Source of the DNA: an uncultured Candidatus Saccharibacteria bacterium
GTDB lineage: Bacteria; Patescibacteriota; Saccharimonadia; Saccharimonadales; Saccharimonadaceae
Direction: 5' to 3'
NCBI GenBank assembly: GCA_948477625.1
Contig: CAOLNK010000005.1
Coordinates: 1-64,000, forward strand
DNA: 64,000 bases
Shown: positions 41,693 through 50,083 of the stretch, in pieces
Numbering within the stretch: position 1 is the first letter of the stretch
How the letters are laid out: each line of letters starts with the position of its first letter
Notes under the pieces: model-generated
What the model was told of the DNA's origin: nothing
What the model saw: the letters and a program-made list of their open reading frames with translations, nothing else
Databases searched by the model: none
Translations under genes and position numbers: made by a program

Positions 41693-42146
41693 GTATAAAT
41701 ATATCTATCCGCCGAACGCGCGTCATCAAGAACAATTGGATATTATGCTTGGAATGGAGGCGGCGGACAAAGATCCGATGGCGGAAGAAAACGTAGACCA
41801 AGCGACACAACCGACGATTTTCCGCACCAAATATTGGTACGTTTCCAATAATCGTTATCCGCGCCCAGGGAGTGAAATTTCTTTCTTGATTGTAGCGGTA
41901 GGTCCGGTGTACAAAATTGAAGATATTTCGCCAGAGATGTGGCTAGATTTACAACAAATTTGGCAGAGGTTAGTGAAAGAATATGATGTGACTGGTGGTG
42001 GAATTTGTATGCGCTTTGGCGACCCCGCTAAATCAGGTGCCTCGTTAACGCGGTTGCATGTGCATATTATTATGCCGAAGGATGGTGAAAAAGTGCGCTT
42101 CCCAATTGGCGGGCAGTCAGAATTAGAGGAAGGTCTGCATTTGTAA
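41685..42146 (+). CDS. HIT-family nucleotide hydrolase
   Basis: 153 residues. The HIT triad region is LTRLHVHIIMPKDGEKVRFP near 120-138, preceded by a beta core containing SFLIVAVGPV. HIT proteins act on dinucleoside polyphosphates or nucleotidyl-phosphoramidates. The usual HxHxH is HVHII here, so the third His is replaced. GAAGGAGG precedes the ATG inside the previous gene. Third gene of the thyA operon; possibly removes by-products of nucleotide metabolism. Confidence 0.75.
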   Translation: MNKYKYIYPPNARHQEQLDIMLGMEAADKDPMAEENVDQATQPTIFRTKYWYVSNNRYPRPGSEISFLIVAVGPVYKIEDISPEMWLDLQQIWQRLVKEYDVTGGGICMRFGDPAKSGASLTRLHVHIIMPKDGEKVRFPIGGQSELEEGLHL

Positions 42147-42173
42147 AAATAGCCCCCATGTGGGACTATTTTT
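42145..42173 (+). terminator. Intrinsic terminator of the thyA operon
   Basis: AAAAATAG/CTATTTTT outer stem with inner CCCCA/TGGG pairing and T run. Confidence 0.85.
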
Positions 42174-42202
42174 ATGGTTTGTATTAACAATGTATATACA
42201 AA

Positions 42203-42904
42203 TTATTCAGCATTGGTGTGAACAGCAGTGACATCGTCACAATCATCCAAAGCGTCGAGTAGTTTTTCGAGCTTCTCGCCATCTTCATCAGCGACTGCAA
42301 CGGTAGTAGTCGGCACGTATTTGAGTTCGGCATTAGTAACAGTGAGACCGGTATCAAGCAGAGTTTGGCGAACTTTCATCAAATTACTTGGAGCAGTGAG
42401 AATAATCAGGCCTTCTTCGCCCTCGTCAACATCCTCAGCACCAGCGTCAAGCGCAGTCATCATGGCATCTTCGCCCTTTTCTGAGACTTCAATCCAACCT
42501 TTGCGGGCAAACTGGAACATAACCGAACCAGGGTCGGCCATGCGGCCACCATTCTTGTTTAGTGTATTACGAACTTCAGGCATAGTACGGTTTTTGTTAT
42601 CAGTGGCAACTTCAATAATAATACCAACGCCGCCTGGGCCATAACCTTCGTAAGTCTCTTCAATCAGGGATGCGGCAGTCTTGTCGGCCACACGCGCAAT
42701 TGCGCGCTCAATATTGACCTTAGGCATGTTGGCCTGACGGGCCTTTTCCAACATCATGGCTAAAGATGGGTTCATGCTGGGGTCGGTGCCAGCGCGGGCG
42801 GCGATGGCGATTTGGTTAGCAATTTTGGTGAATAGTGCACCACGTTTAGCATCAACAACGGCTTTTTGGCGCTTGGTGGTGGCCCATTTGCTGTGTCCGG
42901 ACAT
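42203..42904 (-). CDS. YebC/PmpR family protein
   Basis: 233 residues. MSGHSKWATTKRQK and KRGALFTKIANQIAIAARAG at the N-terminus, YEGYGPGGVGIIIE near 85 and KNRTMPEVRNTLNKNGG near 103 are diagnostic of the YebC/PmpR (TACO1-like) family. Members have been described both as DNA-binding regulators and as factors easing translation of difficult proline stretches. C-terminus ends DDCDDVTAVHTNAE. It lies just downstream of clpC in the same direction. Confidence 0.94.
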   Translation of the reverse strand: MSGHSKWATTKRQKAVVDAKRGALFTKIANQIAIAARAGTDPSMNPSLAMMLEKARQANMPKVNIERAIARVADKTAASLIEETYEGYGPGGVGIIIEVATDNKNRTMPEVRNTLNKNGGRMADPGSVMFQFARKGWIEVSEKGEDAMMTALDAGAEDVDEGEEGLIILTAPSNLMKVRQTLLDTGLTVTNAELKYVPTTTVAVADEDGEKLEKLLDALDDCDDVTAVHTNAE

Positions 42905-42948
42905 TCAATTCCCTTTCGTTCTTATAATATAGACAAAATCTGTTGATA

Positions 42949-45318
42949 TTATAGCATATCTGGCGTAATTGTGATAGTAGCACCATTGCCGATTTGACCA
43001 GACAAGATGAGCTTAGCGACAAGGTTTTCGATGGTCTTTTGTACAAGACGGCGCATGGGGCGGGCTCCCATCTGTGGGTCGTAGCCACGCTCAGCCAGGA
43101 CCCGCTTAGCTTCGTCCGTCAACACAACAGAAATTTTCTGTGGAGCCAATGAACGATTGACAGACGCAACCATCAAATCTACGATACGCAATAAATCGGT
43201 TTTACTAAGTGGGGTAAAGACACATATTTCGTCAAAACGATTAAGAAACTCGGGCTTAAAATGTCCATCCGTAATCAAAGCATTAATAAGCTCTTCTTTG
43301 AGTTGGGTAATATCTAGGCCTTGCGCTACATAGTCGCGGATGTGGTTGGCGCCGGCATTTGAAGTAGCGATGACAATAGTGTCGCGGAAAGAAACTTCAT
43401 TATTTTTGGCATCACGTAGAATACCCTCATCAAGCATCTGAAGGAGAGTGGTCAAAACTTGTGGATGAGCCTTTTCGATTTCATCCAAGAGCACTACTGA
43501 GAATGGGTGTTTGAGTACCTGCGCGGTAAGACTGTTGGGGTTCTCAACACCTTCGGAAATGAGTCGTGAGACATCATCAGCAGTAACGTATTCATTGAGA
43601 TCAATGCGCACAATGTAGTCCTCACCGTTGAAGTAAACTTCAGAGAGCGCCTTGGCAAGCTCAGTCTTGCCTACACCCGTTGGGCCAAGGAAGAGAAAGG
43701 TACCAATAGGGCGATTCTCGTTGCGCACACCGGCAGCAGCGCGGCGTAAGGCATCAGAAACTGCTTTAACGGCTTCGGTCTGATTGACCATGCGCTGATG
43801 AATTAGCTCCTCGAGTTGCAGAAGTTTGCTACGGTCTTGTTCATTGTCTGATGTGCGAACTTTTACGCCTTGGGTACTCTCGATGGCAAGCTGAACAGAT
43901 TTGGCAGTGACAAAACCGTCTTCAGCATAGCTACAGGCCGATTCAAGTAATCGGAATGCGCGTCCTGGCATAGCGATATTATGAATGTATTTTTCGCTGA
44001 GACGATAAGATTCTTGCAAAGCCCAGAAAGTACAAACCACGTGATATTTGCGCTCCATAAGCGGAACTTTGTCTTGCAGGACTTTCATGGTTTCATCACG
44101 ACCAGCGGGCGGAACGATAATTTTGTTGAGGGTATTAGCTAGAGTAGTGTTTTTAGCAGAAATCTCCAAAAACCTTTGCTCATCCATAGTCAAAATCATG
44201 CGCAGGCGCCCGGTCTCCAAGATTGGCAAGAGTACCTTGGAAATATCAACTGACCCCGTGCCTTCTTCAAAGAAAAGTTGTGCATTATCCAAAAAGACAA
44301 TGATATTGCGAGCAGCATAGGCTTCATTGAGAATGCGCATCACTAGGCTCTCAAGCTGACCGGGTCCACTGGCAGCAGAAATCAGCGCTGCAGCATCCAA
44401 CATAAAAACTTGACGATATTTGAGATTGTTGGAGATTTTGGCGTCAGCATCCATAATCTCTTCAGCAAAAGCATGAACGATAGTGCTGCGGCCGGAGCCC
44501 TCCGGGCCAATCAACGCAACATTCTGACGTCCACTATTAGAGAAGACATTGAGCATCTTGGAGACAATATCACGATGAGCGGCCAGTTGTACCTGAGTTC
44601 TGACACCGCCGACGGATAGATTGCGGCCAAAACGTTGCAAAGTGGGGATGTAGCCAAAATTGAGATCACGCGCAATACCGCCGTCACGATGACGTTCACG
44701 GGCAATTTTGACTAAGCCATGCAAATGGTTGTACCAAATGATGCCAGTGTACAAATCTTGCAAATCGAGGCGCATACTACGGAGAATTTGTTCATGATTG
44801 GGATGATTTTGTAAAATTGCTACAGCAATCATACCGCCAGAAATGGTTTCACCGTCAGTTTTCTGCCAAATTTGGCGCGCAATTTCCATGACCGGTTCTA
44901 AGTCGGCTGGAATTTCTGAAGCCACTTGCAGGAGCAATTCTGGTGTGAGGCCAAAACGTAAAGCCAAAAACTTACCACTACGAGTTTGCGATAACCGGTT
45001 GGCGAGATCTTGCGGAGTGGAATGTAGACCCATGAGGCGCAAGACATTGGTAGAAAGCAAATCATTGATATCATCGGTATGGCCAACTGGTACCGGAATG
45101 GCTTCGTGTTTAAGCCAAGTCATAAAGATGCAACCAATAATGGTAAGCCCTAGTAGCAACCAGCCGAGAGAATTATGCAAGAAAAAGAGTACATAGAAAA
45201 AGCCCATGAGGCTAGCAAAAATCACTAACCAGACCAAAAAGCGCATCACTGGGTTTTTGAAGATTTTACTAAAGCGAGCTTCCCGAGCGCGGCGGCTATA
45301 ATAGTTAAACTTGTCCAT
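42949..45318 (-). CDS. Membrane-anchored ClpC-like AAA+ unfoldase
   Basis: 789 residues from the ATG at 45318 (TAATG overlap with the upstream gene); a longer start at 45384 would lie within that gene. Two membrane helices near 25-70 precede a degenerate Clp N-domain, then two AAA+ modules: GPEGSGRSTIVHAF near 270 and GPTGVGKTELAKAL near 543, the latter with VVLLDEIEKAHPQV near 606 and PEFLNRFDEICVF. The first Walker A has GRS in place of GKT, so D1 may be weak or inactive. No clear ClpP loop identified. Likely a membrane-bound unfoldase. Confidence 0.88.
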   Translation of the reverse strand: MDKFNYYSRRAREARFSKIFKNPVMRFLVWLVIFASLMGFFYVLFFLHNSLGWLLLGLTIIGCIFMTWLKHEAIPVPVGHTDDINDLLSTNVLRLMGLHSTPQDLANRLSQTRSGKFLALRFGLTPELLLQVASEIPADLEPVMEIARQIWQKTDGETISGGMIAVAILQNHPNHEQILRSMRLDLQDLYTGIIWYNHLHGLVKIARERHRDGGIARDLNFGYIPTLQRFGRNLSVGGVRTQVQLAAHRDIVSKMLNVFSNSGRQNVALIGPEGSGRSTIVHAFAEEIMDADAKISNNLKYRQVFMLDAAALISAASGPGQLESLVMRILNEAYAARNIIVFLDNAQLFFEEGTGSVDISKVLLPILETGRLRMILTMDEQRFLEISAKNTTLANTLNKIIVPPAGRDETMKVLQDKVPLMERKYHVVCTFWALQESYRLSEKYIHNIAMPGRAFRLLESACSYAEDGFVTAKSVQLAIESTQGVKVRTSDNEQDRSKLLQLEELIHQRMVNQTEAVKAVSDALRRAAAGVRNENRPIGTFLFLGPTGVGKTELAKALSEVYFNGEDYIVRIDLNEYVTADDVSRLISEGVENPNSLTAQVLKHPFSVVLLDEIEKAHPQVLTTLLQMLDEGILRDAKNNEVSFRDTIVIATSNAGANHIRDYVAQGLDITQLKEELINALITDGHFKPEFLNRFDEICVFTPLSKTDLLRIVDLMVASVNRSLAPQKISVVLTDEAKRVLAERGYDPQMGARPMRRLVQKTIENLVAKLILSGQIGNGATITITPDML

Positions 45319-45689
45319 TAGGAAGCCACCTGCATTAGCGCTAAAATTATGCAAACTACTGACGTAAATGGAATAAGTGGCCAAACTAATACAAGTAGTA
45401 CACCACCAACAGCTTGTAAGACAATTGTAATAATGCCGACGATGAGAAGCAAAAAGCGAACCACGGCACCAATTAGACGCGATAAGAGCTTGTCAAAAAA
45501 TACTGAAAGCCACATATTAGAAGTGGTAGCTTCGCCAACAGAGATTTGTCGAAAAGGTGCAAACAAATTACCAACTAGCAAACGAATGGAGAAAAAGTCG
45601 GCAGCGTTTTTAAGACGATTAGATAACTTGGAGGAAATGATCTTCCATCCACGGGTGTACCACCATTGAATCATATTGACAGGCAACAT
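45318..45689 (-). CDS. Small two-TM membrane protein upstream of clpC
   Basis: 123 residues: an amphipathic, basic N-terminal half (IQWWYTRGWKIISSKLSNRL, RLLVGNLFAPFRQIS) and two adjoining membrane helices (about 72-118). It is translationally coupled to the membrane-anchored ClpC, which suggests a partner or anchor. Family not recognised. Confidence 0.65.
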   Translation of the reverse strand: MLPVNMIQWWYTRGWKIISSKLSNRLKNAADFFSIRLLVGNLFAPFRQISVGEATTSNMWLSVFFDKLLSRLIGAVVRFLLLIVGIITIVLQAVGGVLLVLVWPLIPFTSVVCIILALMQVAS

Positions 45690-45738
45690 ATCTATTATTA
45701 TACAGGATTATAGGCAAAACGGTAAAGGTAAATACACT

Positions 45739-45826
45739 TGGTCCCCGGAACAGGACTTGAACCTGCACCCGATTGCTCAGACTAGCACCTGAAGCTAGCG
45801 CGTCTGCCAATTCCGCCATCCGGGGA
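45739..45826 (-). tRNA. tRNA-Leu (CAG)
   Basis: Class II: acceptor TCCCCGG/CCGGGGA, anticodon stem CTAGC/GCTAG with loop TTCAGGT, long variable arm, T-loop TTCAAGT, encoded CCA. Confidence 0.95.
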
Positions 45827-45864
45827 TACCATACTATTAGTATACCACAGAGGCGGCAATCTGG

Positions 45865-47766
45865 CTATCGCAACTTGGCTGTAGCTGGGAGTTTAGCATC
45901 CTTGAGGATGGGTGCGAGCTCTTTTTCTTCCAGAGTTTCTTGCTTGAGCAGGGCTTCGGCAAGTTTGTCGAGCACGGGGCCGTTAGCTTTAAGTACGGCT
46001 TCGGCACGCATAGCGGCTTCATCAGACAGGGCTTTGACTTCAAGATCAATGAGCTCGGCGGTTTTTTCAGAATATGGTTTGCCAGTAGAAATGGTATAGT
46101 AGCCAGTTTCTCCCTCGGGGAAAACGAGGTTGCGAGTTTGCTTACCCATTCCCTCTTCGACAATCATTTCCTTGCTGAGCTGAGCGACGTGCTGCAAGTC
46201 GGAAGAAGCTCCAGTTGTAATGGCCTCAGGACCAAAGACGAGCTTTTCGGCAATACGGCCACCCATGGCGCGAGCGAGGATGTCTTTGAGATCGTAAATA
46301 CTCTTGTAACTACGGTCTTCTGGAGGCAAGAACCAGGTAACGCCGCCGGTGCGACCGCGCGGGATAATGGTAACCTTGTGTACAGGGTCAGAGTTTGGCA
46401 AAACGTGGCCAACAATAGCATGCCCGGCTTCATGATAAGCGGTGAGTTTGCGCTCTTGCTCGTTCATTACTTTACTTTTACGCTCAGGGCCAATCGCGAC
46501 ACGTTCGAAGGCTTCGGTGATATCGTCATTAGTAATTTCTTTGTGGCCTTCACGGGCGGCAGTGATAGCGGCCTCGTTGGCGATGTTGGCAAGGTCAGCA
46601 CCGGAGCTACCAGCGGTCTTAGCAGCTAGCGCGTCAAGGTTAACAGACTTATTAACTGGCTTATTCTTAAAATGAACATTGAGAATCTCAAGACGGTCTT
46701 TGCGCTCGGGCAAAGTAACATTAACGTGGCGGTCAAAACGACCAGGGCGAAGCAGGGCTTTGTCGAGCATGTCGACCCGGTTGGTAGCAGCAATAACAAT
46801 TACACCGGAATCATTATCAAAACCGTCCATCTCGACCAAGATTTGGTTGAGAGTTTGCTCATCTTCGCGGCCAGCGCCACCGCGAGCGTCACGCTTATGA
46901 GCAACGGCATCAATTTCATCGATAAAGATGATAGACGGGGCGTTTTTCTTAGCTTTAGCAAAGAGGTCGCGCACGCGCGAGGCACCTACACCAACAAACA
47001 TTTCGGCAAACTCGGAACCAGAGATACTGAAGAAGGGTACGGAAGCTTCGCCAGCCACAGCACGAGCCATGAGGGTTTTACCAGTACCTGGGTCGCCCGC
47101 CAGCAAGACGCCGCGCGGGATTTTGGCACCAAGTTTTTCATACTTCTTGGGCTCTTTGAGAAAGTCTACCACTTCCTCCAAATCTTGTTTGGCGGATTCG
47201 TTACCAGCCACATCTTTGAAAGTGATGCGTTTTTTGTCAGGACCGTAGAGTTTGGCCTTGGCCTTGCCAAAGCCCATAGATTGATTGTTCATGGACTGAG
47301 CTTGGCGCATCATAGAGCTGAAGAAGAGAATAATAATAATGACCGGCACTACAATAATGGCAATATCGAGAGCGTAATCCCAAAAGTTGGAAACTTCGGT
47401 ATATTCAATCACAGGATATTTAGCCTGGCAAGCTGAAAGGTCTTCGCCGTTTAAATTGGCACATTGGTCAATTAATCCTTGTTCGTAGAGTGTGCCAGAA
47501 GGATCTTTGCGGGAAACCTGAGTGTAGCGGTCTTTGCCCTTGAGAGTGATTTTGAGGTCACTGCCCTCAACAGTGATTTTGGCAATGTTACCGTTTTCGT
47601 CGTTAGCGCGCGCAAGCACATCCGAAAGTGGTACTTCCTCGATAGTAGACTGCGGGGCAGAAAGTGAGGCGATAGCCCCACAACACAAAATTAGCAAAAT
47701 AGTAAATACGAGCCAACGAAAAAGATTGCTACTTTTGGCTGGTTTTTTCTTAACGGCTTGTGGCAC
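45865..47766 (-). CDS. ftsH: ATP-dependent zinc metalloprotease FtsH
   Basis: 633 residues. Two membrane helices (about 17-36 and 125-148) flank a periplasmic domain; AAA+ core with GDPGTGKT near 226 and IIFIDEIDAVAHKR; SRH region (ATNRVDMLDKALLRPGRFDR); zinc site HEAGH near 443. It degrades membrane and misfolded cytoplasmic proteins at the inner face of the membrane. Start is GTG with AGGAGG upstream. The second FtsH-family metal ligand region follows downstream as usual. Confidence 0.96.
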   Translation of the reverse strand: MPQAVKKKPAKSSNLFRWLVFTILLILCCGAIASLSAPQSTIEEVPLSDVLARANDENGNIAKITVEGSDLKITLKGKDRYTQVSRKDPSGTLYEQGLIDQCANLNGEDLSACQAKYPVIEYTEVSNFWDYALDIAIIVVPVIIIILFFSSMMRQAQSMNNQSMGFGKAKAKLYGPDKKRITFKDVAGNESAKQDLEEVVDFLKEPKKYEKLGAKIPRGVLLAGDPGTGKTLMARAVAGEASVPFFSISGSEFAEMFVGVGASRVRDLFAKAKKNAPSIIFIDEIDAVAHKRDARGGAGREDEQTLNQILVEMDGFDNDSGVIVIAATNRVDMLDKALLRPGRFDRHVNVTLPERKDRLEILNVHFKNKPVNKSVNLDALAAKTAGSSGADLANIANEAAITAAREGHKEITNDDITEAFERVAIGPERKSKVMNEQERKLTAYHEAGHAIVGHVLPNSDPVHKVTIIPRGRTGGVTWFLPPEDRSYKSIYDLKDILARAMGGRIAEKLVFGPEAITTGASSDLQHVAQLSKEMIVEEGMGKQTRNLVFPEGETGYYTISTGKPYSEKTAELIDLEVKALSDEAAMRAEAVLKANGPVLDKLAEALLKQETLEEKELAPILKDAKLPATAKLR

Positions 47767-47875
47767 GACACCTCCTGTTTAACAATAAAATCCCTTTTAG
47801 ACATTTTAGCACGGTGATAAGAGGGGGTCAAATGAAGTGATATAATAAGTGGTGTAACTAGACAAAAGGAGCAAA

Positions 47876-48418
47876 ATGCCACGACCACGAAACAAAGATG
47901 ATTTAGTAACTGCTGCGAATGAGCAGTATGAGAAACTGACAAACTTGATCAATTCCCTTAGCGAAAAGGAGTTAGAGACAGAGTTTGACTTTTCTAATGA
48001 TTCAAAGAAAACTGAGCGCCACTGGGGTCGTGACAAAAACTTGCGGGATATTTATATTCACTTGTATGAGTGGCAACAGCTTTTACTAAACTGGATCAAG
48101 GCAAACGAGGGTGGTGAAGAAAAACCATTTATTCCTGAGCCGTATTCTTGGAAAACTTATGGCGATATGAACTGTGAGTTTTGGGAGAAGCACCAAAAGA
48201 CCAGCCTGGAAGATGCGAAGAAGATGTTTAAAAAATCTCACGCAGAAGTCCTAAAACTTGCCGAAAAATATACCAATGATCAGTTATTTGGTCGTGGGGT
48301 TTATGCTTGGGTAAATACCGATTTAGGATCATATTTCGTGAGCGTAATGCCAAGCCATTACGACTGGGCAATGAAAAAGCTGAAGGCACACCGGAAGAAT
48401 TGCGGGGAGATGAAATAA
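47876..48418 (+). CDS. ClbS/DfsB-family four-helix protein
   Basis: 180 residues. MPRPRNKDDLVTAANEQYEKL is the typical start of the ClbS/DfsB (DUF1706) branch of the DinB superfamily; KNLRDIYIHLYEWQQLLLNW and FYAWVNTDLGSYF-like positions (YAWVNTDLGSYFVSVMPSHYDW) continue the match. ClbS itself inactivates the genotoxin colibactin; other members are uncharacterised. TATAAT near 47838 and AAAGGAG upstream of the ATG. It starts the AT-rich accessory stretch and may have been acquired by transfer. Confidence 0.85.
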   Translation: MPRPRNKDDLVTAANEQYEKLTNLINSLSEKELETEFDFSNDSKKTERHWGRDKNLRDIYIHLYEWQQLLLNWIKANEGGEEKPFIPEPYSWKTYGDMNCEFWEKHQKTSLEDAKKMFKKSHAEVLKLAEKYTNDQLFGRGVYAWVNTDLGSYFVSVMPSHYDWAMKKLKAHRKNCGEMK

Positions 48419-48584
48419 GCTACGATTGTTCTTGTGCGTAAAAACTACGGAAAGGTTCCATTCATGCCACAGACAATCGCTAAATGACTCGAAAATAGAT
48501 TATATCCTCCATAAATATGACTTATGATTATCTATGCCCGGACGTGGTTCGCTCGGCTTTAACAGTTTTTCTAGAGGGAGGCAG

Positions 48585-49526
48585 CTAATCTGTCCCGCTG
48601 TTTACGATACTTAAAACCCTACGCATATTTAACGGTAAATACACTTCACGATTAGCATTTTGGTATATAGCCTCGTTTATTGTAAAAATAAAATTGACAT
48701 CTTTTTCTGTTAGGAAAAAGCGCTTACCGTCAATTGGATTTAAATAGTTGCTATAAACTTCTGAAAATACTTGAACAGCTATTTGTGAGGCCAGAGGGAA
48801 GACGAAGGTAGTTTCTTGCCGTCCGAGTCCGTTAATATCTCGATTAAAAGACTTGTTTTGTGTATTATATGTAATGATGGGGTTATCGCAAGTTATAAAG
48901 GGCATGGTGTTATAATAAGGATTGTAATATATAGCCCAAACTTTATTGGTGAGGATTGAAGCAAATTTATTAAGGCGATCTTCGTCATTGATTATAGCCA
49001 ACACGAAATTCTTAGACATTAGTGAGTTTGGTTGCCAGTTTTTCATCAGATTAACATTTTTAGGCTGATCTATTTCAATAAAATCATGAATTAGTTTTCG
49101 CTTAAACCTTAAAAGTTGGCATTCAGCTTTAGCGACTTGCTTATTTATAAAGTTTGGCACCCTCAGCCACTGGGCCACTATAATTTTACTAAGGATTAGT
49201 TTTTCATCCTTATCTATTACTTCATCTTTTGCTGATAGTATTGTTTTAGCGATTAAATTGTTCACCCCATACGAATACAGAGGTTCAACTGTCTTAGCGT
49301 AAAATGTTTCCCAAGCTGTCTTTTCTTCATCAGTCTCACCATCAACAGTATAAAAATTTTTGATGTATCCAACATTGTTGATAGTGTCTATACGACTTTT
49401 AATCTTCTTACGTTTACTTAAGACAATTATCTGATACTTTGACCTAGAATTTTTTGTGGCAAAATTTTTTAGATAAATTTGCGGAACGATATGCTGGTTG
49501 ACTGTAGGCCTATTTTTCTTTGACAT
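48585..49526 (-). CDS. DUF4238-like protein
   Basis: 313 residues, AT-rich codon use. VNQHIVPQIYLKNFA at the N-terminus is the hallmark of DUF4238; FITCDNPIITYN near 207 and TFVFPLASQIAVQVFSE near 240 fit the same family. No membrane segment. The function of DUF4238 is unknown; members often sit in variable genome regions. The 165 bp between it and the ClbS-like gene hold nothing recognisable. Confidence 0.75.
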   Translation of the reverse strand: MSKKNRPTVNQHIVPQIYLKNFATKNSRSKYQIIVLSKRKKIKSRIDTINNVGYIKNFYTVDGETDEEKTAWETFYAKTVEPLYSYGVNNLIAKTILSAKDEVIDKDEKLILSKIIVAQWLRVPNFINKQVAKAECQLLRFKRKLIHDFIEIDQPKNVNLMKNWQPNSLMSKNFVLAIINDEDRLNKFASILTNKVWAIYYNPYYNTMPFITCDNPIITYNTQNKSFNRDINGLGRQETTFVFPLASQIAVQVFSEVYSNYLNPIDGKRFFLTEKDVNFIFTINEAIYQNANREVYLPLNMRRVLSIVNSGTD

Positions 49527-49560
49527 CTAAACTGATTAGATCAAAATACTGAACATTAGA

Positions 49561-49860
49561 CTAATTCACCACCCTCAAATAATACCCCAAATCTTCACCC
49601 TTCCAATTCTCCAGCACCCAATCATGCCATTCTTCCCAAAGCCCAGCATAAAGTTGACTGAGTTTTGTATTCTTTTTCTCGTACCAATACCAACATTTAT
49701 GATTAAGCACCATTGAGAGTTTTGTTCCATAAATGCGATCTTTCTTCCACTCGACTTTTGCTCGCTTGTAGGTATCCCGTACGGCTTCTTCGCCAAAACG
49801 TTCCGCTATACTAAAGTCGTTCCAAAAGGTAGTTTTACACTCGTAATCTAATAGTCGCAT
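49561..49860 (-). CDS. Small phage-like hypothetical protein
   Basis: 99 residues, rich in Trp, Tyr and Lys: TFWNDFSIAERFGEEAVRDTY, then SMVLNHKCWYWYE and LYAGLWEEWHDWV. This pattern resembles small proteins of phage or plasmid origin. Its ATG lies within the end of the small gene upstream (13-bp overlap). Confidence 0.6.
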   Translation of the reverse strand: MRLLDYECKTTFWNDFSIAERFGEEAVRDTYKRAKVEWKKDRIYGTKLSMVLNHKCWYWYEKKNTKLSQLYAGLWEEWHDWVLENWKGEDLGYYLRVVN

Positions 49861-50006
49861 TCCTTATGCTTCCTCATAAACTTATCAACCGACTCATATT
49901 TCGCTTCAACATACCTTTTATAGTGATTGTAGTTTAATAAAATATCTCTATACTCCAGACTACTAATACCACAAGCCTTAATGGCTTTGTCAGCTTCCAT
50001 AACCAT
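49848..50006 (-). CDS. Small basic protein between helicase and phage-like gene
   Basis: 52 residues from the ATG at 50006 (MVMEADKAIKACGIS, then YRDILLNYNHYKRYVEAKY, ending RKHKECDY). The frame is open further upstream into the helicase stop region without a good start, so the true N-terminus is uncertain. Helical and charged; coupled to the following gene by overlap. Too short for family assignment. Confidence 0.45.
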   Translation of the reverse strand: MVMEADKAIKACGISSLEYRDILLNYNHYKRYVEAKYESVDKFMRKHKECDY

Positions 50007-50083
50007 GTTATACCTACCGCTTTGACGGAGCTTTTTGTATTTATGGAAAAGTCTGCAACGAATACTCGAGAAGTATACAGTAT

